Assembly: GCA_900764045.1 (NCBI GenBank)
Contig: CAAFMN010000041.1
Span: forward strand, 1-19,458
From: Clostridia bacterium
Lineage (GTDB): Bacteria > Bacillota > Clostridia > Lachnospirales > Bianqueaceae
Length of the DNA stretch: 19,458 nucleotides
Reading direction: 5' to 3'
Position 1 is the stretch's first letter, and the number at the start of each line of letters is the position of its first letter. Under the pieces are notes generated by a model. The model ran no database searches, was not told the origin of the DNA, and was given only the letters and a program-made list of their open reading frames with translations. Positions 1-5,727 of the stretch are shown piece after piece. Position numbers and translations under genes: made by a program.

Positions 1-183
1 CATGAAGCCCAAGGAGTGGAGTCGCTAACGGATAAGCGCGGTCGAACAAAACCGGAGGCTGAAATGACTGAACTGGAAAAGCTCCGGGCCGAAAACAGAC
101 TTCTAAAGGCTCAGAACAAACGACAGGAAATGGAGATGGCGTTCTTAAAAAAACTCGGAGAGATAGAAAGGAGGCGGTTTTAA
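1..183 (+). CDS. IS3-family OrfA, C-terminal 60 residues (5' end outside window)
   Basis: Reading from base 1 gives 60 residues ending at TAA 181-183. The tail MTELEKLRAENRLLKAQNK is a leucine-zipper-like coiled coil followed by FLKKLGEIERRR, as in IS150-type OrfA proteins, where the N-terminal HTH (not in the window) binds the inverted repeats and the zipper drives multimerisation. No defect is visible in this part. Near its end the frame passes through a run of seven A's (147-153) where ribosomes slip -1 into orfB. Confidence 0.8.
   Translation, partial: HEAQGVESLTDKRGRTKPEAEMTELEKLRAENRLLKAQNKRQEMEMAFLKKLGEIERRRF
147..153 (+). other. probable -1 programmed frameshift site (A_AAA_AAA)
   Basis: In the orfA phase the codons are TTA AAA AAA, giving the slippery heptamer A_AAA_AAA. 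The orfB reading frame is exactly -1 relative to orfA and is open from this run to the TGA at 300. An AGGAGG-like sequence about 15 bases downstream (168-174) could stall the ribosome. IS3-family elements are known to make the OrfAB transposase through such sites; the use of this copy is inferred. Confidence 0.6.
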
Positions 184-1014
184 GCCGGGTACAGAATGAA
201 ACGATCTACCATGCAATACAGGAAACACATGATGAAACCGGCTGTTCTATTTCTGAATTATGTGTTTTCGCAGGTATTCCACGTTCATCGTACTATAAGT
301 GACTAAATCGTAAAGAAGGCAAAAATGAGCAGTTTAACAGTCAGCTTCTGCCGCGGATAAAAGAGGCATATGAGGAAAAGAATGGAATCTTAGGCTATCG
401 TCAAATGACAATAAAGCTGAACCGGGAGAATGATTTTCATGTAAATCAAAAGCGCATTTACAGGCTGATGCAGATTTTAGGTTTGAAATCCGTATGCCGC
501 AGGAAAAGGAAAAATTATATAAAATCCACTCCTCAGGTGACTGCCGAAAATGTGTTGAACAGGGAATTTACAGCTGAAAAGTTCGGAGAGAAATGGCTTA
601 CCGACGTAACAGAAATGAAATATGGTGTCAGCTGTGATTGGCCATTCCAATGTAATGCACTGGTATTCGAGACCTTTGACATTGCTCATAAACAACATCC
701 GGAGGCAAAGCCAATCTTTCACAGTGACCGAGGGTATCAATATACCTCAAAAGTATTTAAGAAAAAGTTGGACAATGCAGGGATGACCCAGAGTATGTCC
801 AGAGTGTCCCGCTGTATTGACAATGGTCCAATGGAAGCGTTCTGGGGAATTGAAAACCGAAATGTATCACTTAAAGACATTTGCCTCCTATGAGGAACTG
901 AAACAAGCAGTGATTGACTACATAGGGTACTATAATGGCTCATGATATCAAAAACGGCTTAATTGCATGACACCTTTAGAATACCGGTACTACCCGCAAA
1001 ATAAATCCGCATAA
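153..1014 (+). pseudogene. IS3-family OrfB transposase (DDE integrase core), multiply broken
   Basis: The frame entered after the slip reads KEAVLSR then a HTH_21-like region ending SSYYK, then hits TGA at 300-302 where relatives have Trp (YYKWLNR). It continues in the same frame with GILGYRQM and the rve integrase core. The first Asp (TDVTE) and the region HSDRGYQYTS are present, but about 17-20 codons after KYG are missing, removing the segment with the second catalytic Asp. Around 625-655 small indels put about ten codons out of frame: VIGHSN is readable in another frame at 634-651. A one- or two-base loss near 848-852 shifts the end into another frame, which runs on as MYHLKTFASYEELKQAV, meets a second TGA at 943-945 (Arg CGA in relatives) and ends at TAA 1012-1014. 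Comparison with relatives is from memory. Confidence 0.88.
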
Positions 1015-1017
1015 AAA

Positions 1018-1049
1018 TATCTCCAACCATACAACTACGGTTGGAGATA
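1018..1049. terminator. hairpin in the IS right end, possible bidirectional terminator
   Basis: An 11-bp perfect stem (1018-1028 with 1039-1049) has a 10-base loop. On the plus strand it is followed by GAAAAATTTGTTTTTT; on the minus strand by a short T run. It could stop transcription leaving orfB and also transcripts from the convergent hsp20 gene, which has no other terminator in view. Confidence 0.5.
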
Positions 1050-1069
1050 GAAAAATTTGTTTTTTCATC

Positions 1070-1094
1070 TGTCTACTTGACAGGGAGCAATTCA
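1070..1094 (+). repeat. right terminal sequence of the IS3-family element
   Basis: The 25 bases ending in TTCA resemble the right inverted repeats of clostridial IS150-group elements (core CTTGACAGGGAGCA) and end in the CA dinucleotide usual for this family. The left partner is outside the window, so the exact boundary cannot be confirmed here. Confidence 0.5.
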
Positions 1095-1119
1095 ATGTGC
1101 GACAGCCCATTTGCCAGCA

Positions 1120-1563
1120 TTACTGAATGGAAATGTATTTCTTTTCCGGAGCCGGCTGAGCGACCTGCTTCGGAACGGACAGCTTCAGAATACCGTCCTC
1201 ATAACGAGCCTGAATATCGTTTTCCGTCAGACCATCGCCGACATAGAAACTACGACTGCATTCACCGGCATAACGCTCACGGCGGATGTAGTTGCCCTCC
1301 TTGTCCTTCTCATCCTTATCCAAGCCCTTCGCGGCGGAGATGGTCAGATAACCATTCTCTACGGAAGCCTGAATCTCATCCTTCTTAAAGCCCGGCAAAT
1401 CTATATCCAGCTCGTAGCTGTTCTCTGTCTCACGAACATCCGTCTTCATCAGATTCTTCGCATGCTTTCCATACAGAGGATTGCGGCCGCCAAAGAAGTC
1501 CTTTTCCATCGGAAAATCAAACCAATCATCCAACAGGTTCTCACCAAAGATACTAGGTAACAT
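1120..1563 (-). CDS. Hsp20/alpha-crystallin small heat shock protein
   Basis: A 147-residue cytoplasmic ATP-independent holdase that keeps unfolding proteins soluble. The alpha-crystallin domain spans about residues 40-132: DIDLPGFKKDEI at 53-64 is the typical first half, and YEDGILKLSVPK at 121-132 holds the conserved G-x-L motif. The short C-terminal extension ends KKYISIQ; its I-S-I triplet is the I-x-I motif that docks between dimers in larger oligomers. The ATG is preceded by GGAGG with a 7-8 base gap. Length fits bacterial Hsp20 (about 140-150). A sigma-A promoter overlapped by CIRCE lies 70-115 bases upstream, so the gene should be repressed by HrcA and induced by heat. An IS remnant sits directly downstream but leaves the gene intact. 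Confidence 0.95.
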   Translation of the reverse strand: MLPSIFGENLLDDWFDFPMEKDFFGGRNPLYGKHAKNLMKTDVRETENSYELDIDLPGFKKDEIQASVENGYLTISAAKGLDKDEKDKEGNYIRRERYAGECSRSFYVGDGLTENDIQARYEDGILKLSVPKQVAQPAPEKKYISIQ

Positions 1564-1634
1564 ATGTCATTCCTCCATTTGAAATTCATTGTATTGGTTC
1601 TCCGGAATCTCTATCATTCCCTTGAACTGACTCT

Positions 1635-1662
1635 ATTATACATCAGTTATTAGCACTGTCAA
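1635..1662 (-). promoter_or_regulatory. sigma-A promoter of hsp20
   Basis: On the minus strand TTGACA (1657-1662) and TATAAT (1635-1640) are both perfect consensus hexamers, 16 bases apart. Transcription would begin near 1628, giving a leader of about 65 bases. Confidence 0.85.
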
Positions 1663-1676
1663 GAGGTGAGTGCTAA
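1650..1676 (-). promoter_or_regulatory. CIRCE operator (HrcA binding site)
   Basis: TTAGCACTG (1650-1658), nine spacer bases, then GAGTGCTAA (1668-1676). The CIRCE consensus is TTAGCACTC-N9-GAGTGCTAA; only one base differs. It covers the -35 hexamer of the hsp20 promoter, the position expected for repression. The hrcA gene itself is not in the window. Confidence 0.93.
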
Positions 1677-1809
1677 TATTCATAAATTTATAATACTCTT
1701 ACAAAAGTTACAAAATAAAACCGAATTTGTCAAATTGTCTGATTCTATATGAAAAGTATTTACAAAAATTTGCGGATTCCACGGAAAATAATTTTTTGCG
1801 TGAAATCCC

Positions 1810-1838
1810 TTGAAAATCAGGAAATCTTGTGGTAGTCT
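1810..1838 (+). promoter_or_regulatory. promoter of the riboswitch-symporter unit
   Basis: TTGAAA (1810-1815), a 17-base spacer and TAGTCT (1833-1838), with TGTG just before the -10 element. The start would fall near 1845, upstream of the whole riboswitch. The -10 hexamer is weak, so confidence is moderate. Confidence 0.55.
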
Positions 1839-1903
1839 ATTGGAAGTGTGTTTCTACACGGGACGAATGCACGTCGTGCCCGGACACGACGGACATTCTC
1901 ATA

Positions 1904-1983
1904 CTCAGGAGAGTCTCTTAAAAAGAGCGCCGAAGGTGTACGCAGTGAAAAGACTTCACTGTTAATCTCTCAGGCAAAAGGAT
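1904..1983 (+). promoter_or_regulatory. glycine riboswitch (single aptamer)
   Basis: The signature elements of the glycine aptamer are all here: GGAGAG (1908-1913) pairing with CTCTC (1967-1971), GCGCCGAAGG (1927-1936), a 7-bp hairpin CAGTGAA/TTCACTG (1943-1961), and CTCTCAGGCAAAAGG (1967-1981). Only one complete aptamer is visible. A separate 7-bp stem lies upstream (1872-1891), where a type-2 singlet carries its ghost aptamer. The Shine-Dalgarno GGAGGA (1984-1989) starts three bases after the aptamer and no terminator lies between, which suggests control of translation. The target is an amino-acid symporter, fitting control of glycine uptake; whether glycine turns it on or off cannot be read directly. 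Confidence 0.92.
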
Positions 1984-1995
1984 GGAGGAAGAAGG

Positions 1996-3393
1996 ATGTT
2001 TGAAAAAATTGACCAATTTATCACATGGTTTGACGATGTGGTCTGGGGCCTGCCGTTGATCGTTTTGATTCTGCTTACAGGACTGCTCTTAACCAGCCGG
2101 TTAGGACTTCTGCAGATCAGACATTTGGGGAAGGCCTTAAAGTTCATGTTTAAAAACGAAGAAGACGGCGAGGGAGAGGTTACGAGCTTTGGCGCCCTGT
2201 GTACGGCATTGTCCGCGACCATCGGTACGGGCAATATCGTAGGTGTAGCGACGGCGATTGCCGCCGGCGGCCCGGGCGCGCTTTTCTGGATGGTGCTTAC
2301 CGCCTTTTTGGGGATGGCGACCAAGTACGCCGAAGGCCTTTTGGCGATTAAGTACCGTAAGATTGACGCCGAAGGCCATGTTCTGGGTGGACCTTTCTAT
2401 TATATTGAAAATGGAATGGGAAAGAACTGGCGGTGGCTGGCTAAGATTTTTGCCTTTTTCGGAGCCGGTGTGGGGCTGTTCGGAATCGGGACCTTTTCTC
2501 AGGTAAACGGTATCACTTCAGCGGTGAGCAACTTCTTTGACCCCAATACGATGTATGCCGTTACGTTGTTCGGAAGAACGTATTCCTGGGCAACAGTGAT
2601 CTCCTGTCTTGTCCTTACGCTATGTGTAGGATTGGTCATCATTGGAGGTCTTAAGAGAATCGCCAAGGTTTCGCAGGTGGTGGTACCCTTTATGGCGGTA
2701 TTGTATATTGTATTGGCGCTGATCATCATTTGTTGCAACATTCAGGCGGTTCCGCAGGCCTTTGCTACGATCGTCAAGAGCGCGTTCACCGGGAGCGCCC
2801 TCGCGGGCGGCGTGATGGGCAGTATGATTGTCGCCATGCAAAAAGGAATTGCCAGAGGAATCTTTTCCAATGAGTCCGGCCTCGGCAGCGCGCCGATCGC
2901 GGCGGCAGCGGCGCAGACCAAAGAGCCGGTACGGCAGGGACTGGTATCTATGACCGGAACCTTTATCGATACCATTATCGTATGCACGATGACCGGTCTT
3001 GCGATTGTCATCACCGGTACATGGAATACCGGCCTGGAAGGCGTGGAGATCACGACAGCGGCATTCCAGCAGGGACTGCCGTTTTCTCCGGTGTTTTCTG
3101 CGTTTGCATTGATGATCTGCCTGGTTTTCTTCGCGTTTACGACGATTCTGGGCTGGGATTATTATGGTGAGCGCTGCCTGGAATACCTGTTCAATGGGAA
3201 TAAAAAAGCAGTGAAGATCTATCGGTATCTGTACATATTCTGCGTCTTTATCGGCCCCTATATGACTGTAGCGGCGGTATGGAATATCGCGGATATCTTC
3301 AATGCTCTGATGGCGTTCCCCAATCTGATCGCGCTTTTGGCGCTCAACGGCGTCGTCGTGCGGGAGACCAAGGGATATTTTCAGAGGCACTAA
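1996..3393 (+). CDS. AGCS-family Na+/alanine (glycine) symporter
   Basis: A 465-residue polytopic membrane protein that imports glycine or alanine with sodium. Hydrophobic segments run throughout, beginning at about residues 18-35. The AGCS signature GALCTALSATIGTGNIVG at 66-83 is clear, followed by AIAAGGPGALFWM (88-99) and GGPFYYIENGMG (131-142); these regions form the substrate and sodium sites in the family. FSNESGLGSAPIAAAAA farther on is another conserved AGCS stretch. Length is normal (440-500). The ATG follows GGAGGA by 6 bases. The glycine riboswitch immediately upstream argues that glycine is a physiological substrate. The gene ends with tandem stops TAATAA and a strong hairpin. Confidence 0.95.
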   Translation: MFEKIDQFITWFDDVVWGLPLIVLILLTGLLLTSRLGLLQIRHLGKALKFMFKNEEDGEGEVTSFGALCTALSATIGTGNIVGVATAIAAGGPGALFWMVLTAFLGMATKYAEGLLAIKYRKIDAEGHVLGGPFYYIENGMGKNWRWLAKIFAFFGAGVGLFGIGTFSQVNGITSAVSNFFDPNTMYAVTLFGRTYSWATVISCLVLTLCVGLVIIGGLKRIAKVSQVVVPFMAVLYIVLALIIICCNIQAVPQAFATIVKSAFTGSALAGGVMGSMIVAMQKGIARGIFSNESGLGSAPIAAAAAQTKEPVRQGLVSMTGTFIDTIIVCTMTGLAIVITGTWNTGLEGVEITTAAFQQGLPFSPVFSAFALMICLVFFAFTTILGWDYYGERCLEYLFNGNKKAVKIYRYLYIFCVFIGPYMTVAAVWNIADIFNALMAFPNLIALLALNGVVVRETKGYFQRH

Positions 3394-3411
3394 TAAATAT
3401 AAGACAAAATA

Positions 3412-3451
3412 ATAAGGCCTGTCTCACGTTGAACTGTGAGACAGGCCTTAT
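3412..3451. terminator. shared bidirectional terminator between symporter and gatD
   Basis: A perfect 16-bp stem (3412-3427 with 3436-3451) around an 8-base loop sits between two convergent genes. Plus-strand transcripts continue with CTTTTAC; minus-strand ones with TATTTTGTCTT. The long GC-containing stem makes it convincing for both directions, although neither T tract is perfect. Confidence 0.85.
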
Positions 3452-3454
3452 CTT

Positions 3455-4171
3455 TTACAGCGCAAATTTGGTCTTAGGGTTCTGGAATTCCTGCATCCGT
3501 ACAGCATAAGCCTCACGGATCTCCTTTTCAAAAGCGACAGGGGAGTCTGCCGCGCCCATCGTATCCAGAAGATAGCGGGTCAGATCCGGATTGTTGACCA
3601 GGATGGGGCCCAGCTGAGAGGTAACCATCAGATGCTCCTGTACAATTCCTTCCAGGTGGGAATCAGCGTTCAGGCCGCGGCCTTTTTGGCAGCGGACAAA
3701 AGGACAGGAAGAATTGTCCCCGTACCAGGAGGTGAAGGTGCTCTGAAATCCCAGAGTGTCGAACTTTTCCTGGAAGCTTCCGAGTACAAGGCCGTTGTAA
3801 CGAGTATATTGCGAACGTTTGGCGGTAAAGGGGAGCAGGTCCAGACCGGGAATCTTGCGTCCGTCCCAGTTTTCGATTTCAGTAAAGAGGATCTCTCCGG
3901 CATTTCCGGTAAAGAGCATGGGGACACTGGAGGCGATCAGTTCCTGCAGCCGAACGCGGTAAGGGCGCAGCTGCGTGATGATCTTTTCCTGATTGCGCTC
4001 GGAGGTGGAACCCATATAGATCAGATCCGGTGTCTCAGCGGCAAAATACGGTTCCGTGCCGAAGGTGGTAGGAAACCACTCCGCGTCCGGCAGACAATGC
4101 TGCAGATACTGCATATTGCCCATATCACCGAACAGGTTGCATATCTCCGGGTAAAGGATTTCGATTTTCAT
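3455..4171 (-). CDS. gatD: GatD-like glutamine amidotransferase domain protein lacking the catalytic Cys and His
   Basis: GatD is the glutaminase half of the MurT/GatD complex that amidates D-Glu of lipid II to D-isoglutamine at the cytoplasmic membrane. This 238-residue protein has the family start (ILYPEICNLFGDMGN, 5-19), the DLIYMGSTSE segment (49-58), and LGPILVNNPDLTRYLL (187-202), and its start overlaps murT by ATGA with AGGAGG 7 bases before it. In active GatD the nucleophile sits in a motif like LFICGGYQ and the His in YLHGPL. Here the matching places read LFTGNAGE (86-93) and SQLGPI (185-190), so Cys becomes Gly89 and His becomes Leu187. The remaining cysteines (11, 26, 156, 161) are elsewhere. 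It probably cannot hydrolyse glutamine in the usual way. The name marks homology and context, not proven activity. Confidence 0.8.
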   Translation of the reverse strand: MKIEILYPEICNLFGDMGNMQYLQHCLPDAEWFPTTFGTEPYFAAETPDLIYMGSTSERNQEKIITQLRPYRVRLQELIASSVPMLFTGNAGEILFTEIENWDGRKIPGLDLLPFTAKRSQYTRYNGLVLGSFQEKFDTLGFQSTFTSWYGDNSSCPFVRCQKGRGLNADSHLEGIVQEHLMVTSQLGPILVNNPDLTRYLLDTMGAADSPVAFEKEIREAYAVRMQEFQNPKTKFAL

Positions 4172-5550
4172 TGATGTTCCTCCTCTCTCTCCAAGAGGGC
4201 TTTCAGGCTGGCCTCCGCTGCTTTGGCGGTAGATACGGTATAGACATCATACAGGAGATAAATGGTATCGGTCTCTTCCGGACGAACCGCATCCGCGGCC
4301 TCAGATTCTTTGGAAACGCAGGTGATCTTCTCCGGCGCGACACCGGCCACAAGAAGGCGTACCCGATGATCCAGACTGCGGACACCGGCGCAGATGATCT
4401 GCACGATGGAATCGTCCCGGAGGAACTCATAATCCGTATCATAGAGCCAGGCGATATTCTCACTGGTTTCTTTGGCATCGCCCAGATCGTCCAACATCAG
4501 AATGACGGTTTTGCGGCCGGGACGGCGGCGGATCGAATCAAATACACGGGAGCAGGCAATGGGATTCTGTCCCTTCGCGACGCTCAAAATGACGGTTTTT
4601 CCGGCGATCTCTTCTTCATGGTAGCGGCTCTCAACGATATGGAGCTTTTCGATGGAGGAACGGAGCTGAAGAGGAGTCAGGCCAAACTCACTCAGCAGAG
4701 CGATGGCGCCGGCAAGGTTGTACAGATCCGGGGCAGACTGTCCCACCATCTTAAAGTCTTCCGTCTTTTCATGCATCCGCATCTCTACACGTCCGGTTTC
4801 CGGATGAACAGCGCACAGCGCGTAATCCAGAGCGGGCGATGCAAAATCACAATGACTGCAGTGCGCGCGGCCGATGTGATGGTAACGGCGGAACTCATAG
4901 ACCATGGGAGCGCCGCAATACGGACACAGTGGGAGATCCTGAATGATATTGTTATCCATAATCTCCTCGTTTTCCAGAGGATCTACGCCGAAATAGACAC
5001 GATCGTTTTTAGCGGCCAGGCGGGCGCTGATCAGATCGTCGCCGTTCAGCACCAGCTTGGTGGAGGCGGGGATATTCTGATCCAGAATATCATAGATAAA
5101 TTCCGCGTGCGCGTTTCGCTTGAAGGAATCACGGAATAGATTGGTAACCAGCAGAAGATTGGGATGCACATAGGGATAGATCAGCCGGGAGCTGCGTTCA
5201 TCGAGTTCCAGAACCGCCAGGTCCCGGACGGTTTGTCCCTTGAGATTGATCGCGCCAATCAGCGTGGTTACGACACCGCCCAGGATATTGCTTCCGCTGC
5301 GGTTGCTGACAGGCTGAAAACCGTTGTCCGTCAGAATATCGATCACCATATTGGCGGTGGTCGTCTTTCCGTTGGTGCCGGTGATGCCGATGATCGTCTT
5401 GGGCATGTCCATCCGCGCCAGAAAATCCGGACAGATCTTAAGAGCCAATACGCCGGGGTTATGCGTGCCGGCGCGGCCTATGAGGGAGAGCCCTTTGGAA
5501 AAGAGCTTGGCCCCGTATAAAGCAAGATAAAAACGAATACCTTTCTTCAT
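4168..5550 (-). CDS. murT: MurT-like Mur ligase (lipid II isoglutaminyl synthase, ligase subunit)
   Basis: MurT activates the D-Glu carboxylate of lipid II with ATP so that ammonia from GatD can amidate it. The 460-residue protein has an N-terminal hydrophobic stretch, the Mur-ligase P-loop GITGTNGKTT (55-64), a four-Cys zinc ribbon (Cys209/212 in CPYC and Cys231/234 in CSHC) that is specific to MurT, and the C-terminal DUF1727 domain ending with YLLYDVYTVSTA. I chose ATG 5550 over the farther TTG at 5619 because that TTG lies in the -35 hexamer of the promoter; AAGGA lies 9-10 bases before 5550. In place of the usual AKNPxG stretch of DUF1727 it reads AKGQNPIAC (325-333), so the domain is divergent, in step with the unusual GatD partner encoded by the next gene. 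Confidence 0.88.
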   Translation of the reverse strand: MKKGIRFYLALYGAKLFSKGLSLIGRAGTHNPGVLALKICPDFLARMDMPKTIIGITGTNGKTTTANMVIDILTDNGFQPVSNRSGSNILGGVVTTLIGAINLKGQTVRDLAVLELDERSSRLIYPYVHPNLLLVTNLFRDSFKRNAHAEFIYDILDQNIPASTKLVLNGDDLISARLAAKNDRVYFGVDPLENEEIMDNNIIQDLPLCPYCGAPMVYEFRRYHHIGRAHCSHCDFASPALDYALCAVHPETGRVEMRMHEKTEDFKMVGQSAPDLYNLAGAIALLSEFGLTPLQLRSSIEKLHIVESRYHEEEIAGKTVILSVAKGQNPIACSRVFDSIRRRPGRKTVILMLDDLGDAKETSENIAWLYDTDYEFLRDDSIVQIICAGVRSLDHRVRLLVAGVAPEKITCVSKESEAADAVRPEETDTIYLLYDVYTVSTAKAAEASLKALLEREEEHQ

Positions 5551-5590
5551 TCGAAAAGATCCTTTCTGAATGTATTTATAACTGCCCCTT

Positions 5591-5619
5591 ATTATAGCAA
5601 ATCTGTTCGAGATATGCAA
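5591..5619 (-). promoter_or_regulatory. promoter of murT-gatD
   Basis: Minus strand TTGCAT (5614-5619), 17 bases, TATAAT (5591-5596). The -10 is perfect and the spacing ideal. The start near 5584 gives a leader of about 34 bases to the murT ATG. Confidence 0.8.
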
Positions 5620-5654
5620 GGCGTAGAGAAGCGCAAAATATTCCTAAAAATCTG

Positions 5655-5683
5655 TTGGAATACATAAGAAGAAATGATATAAT
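5655..5683 (+). promoter_or_regulatory. promoter of the glycosidase cluster
   Basis: TTGGAA (5655-5660), 17 bases, TATAAT (5678-5683) on the plus strand. It is divergent from the murT promoter, with 35 bases between the two -35 elements. No clear operator was seen between them. Confidence 0.75.
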
Positions 5684-5727
5684 GAAAATGGCAGACGCCG
5701 TATAGAAAAATCAGGGGGTATCAGAAT

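Larger units (their letters stand above)
1..1094 (+). mobile_element. IS3-family (IS150-like) insertion sequence remnant, cut by window edge
   Basis: The stretch holds the end of orfA, a broken orfB in the -1 frame, a hairpin and a terminal sequence ending in CA, which is the normal order for the right half of an IS3-family element. The left end and the start of orfA lie outside the window. The element is dead: the transposase frame carries two TGA stops (300-302 and 943-945), an internal deletion and small frame slips. It ends 25 bases after the stop codon of the convergent Hsp20 gene. Family assignment rests on the orfB protein motifs (TDVTE, HSDRGYQYTS, DNGPMEAFWG). Confidence 0.9.
1564..1995. 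other. 432-base divergent intergenic region
   Basis: This gene-free stretch holds, from left to right, the hsp20 leader and promoter with CIRCE (minus strand, 1635-1676), an AT-rich segment with no recognised gene (1680-1770), an imperfect 10-base inverted repeat (1774-1783 and 1799-1808), a plus-strand promoter (1810-1838), an upstream stem-loop (1872-1891) and a glycine riboswitch (about 1904-1983) leading into the symporter gene. Confidence 0.85.

Noticed and set aside
1111..1560. 149-residue plus-strand open frame opposite hsp20
   Set aside because: Hydrophobic-looking shadow of the Hsp20 gene; the minus-strand gene has promoter, CIRCE and ribosome site.
2620..3390. 256-residue minus-strand open frame opposite the AGCS symporter
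   Set aside because: Arg/His-rich low-complexity translation typical of an antisense shadow; the symporter is certain.
4171..5139. 322-residue open frame on the plus strand opposite murT
   Set aside because: It lies wholly antisense to a well-supported murT gene, has no ribosome site beyond chance and no recognisable domain; long shadow frames arise from biased third positions.
5617..5619. TTG as an upstream start for murT, adding 23 residues
   Set aside because: It lies in the -35 hexamer of the murT promoter, so it would not be in the transcript; ATG 5550 has a ribosome site.
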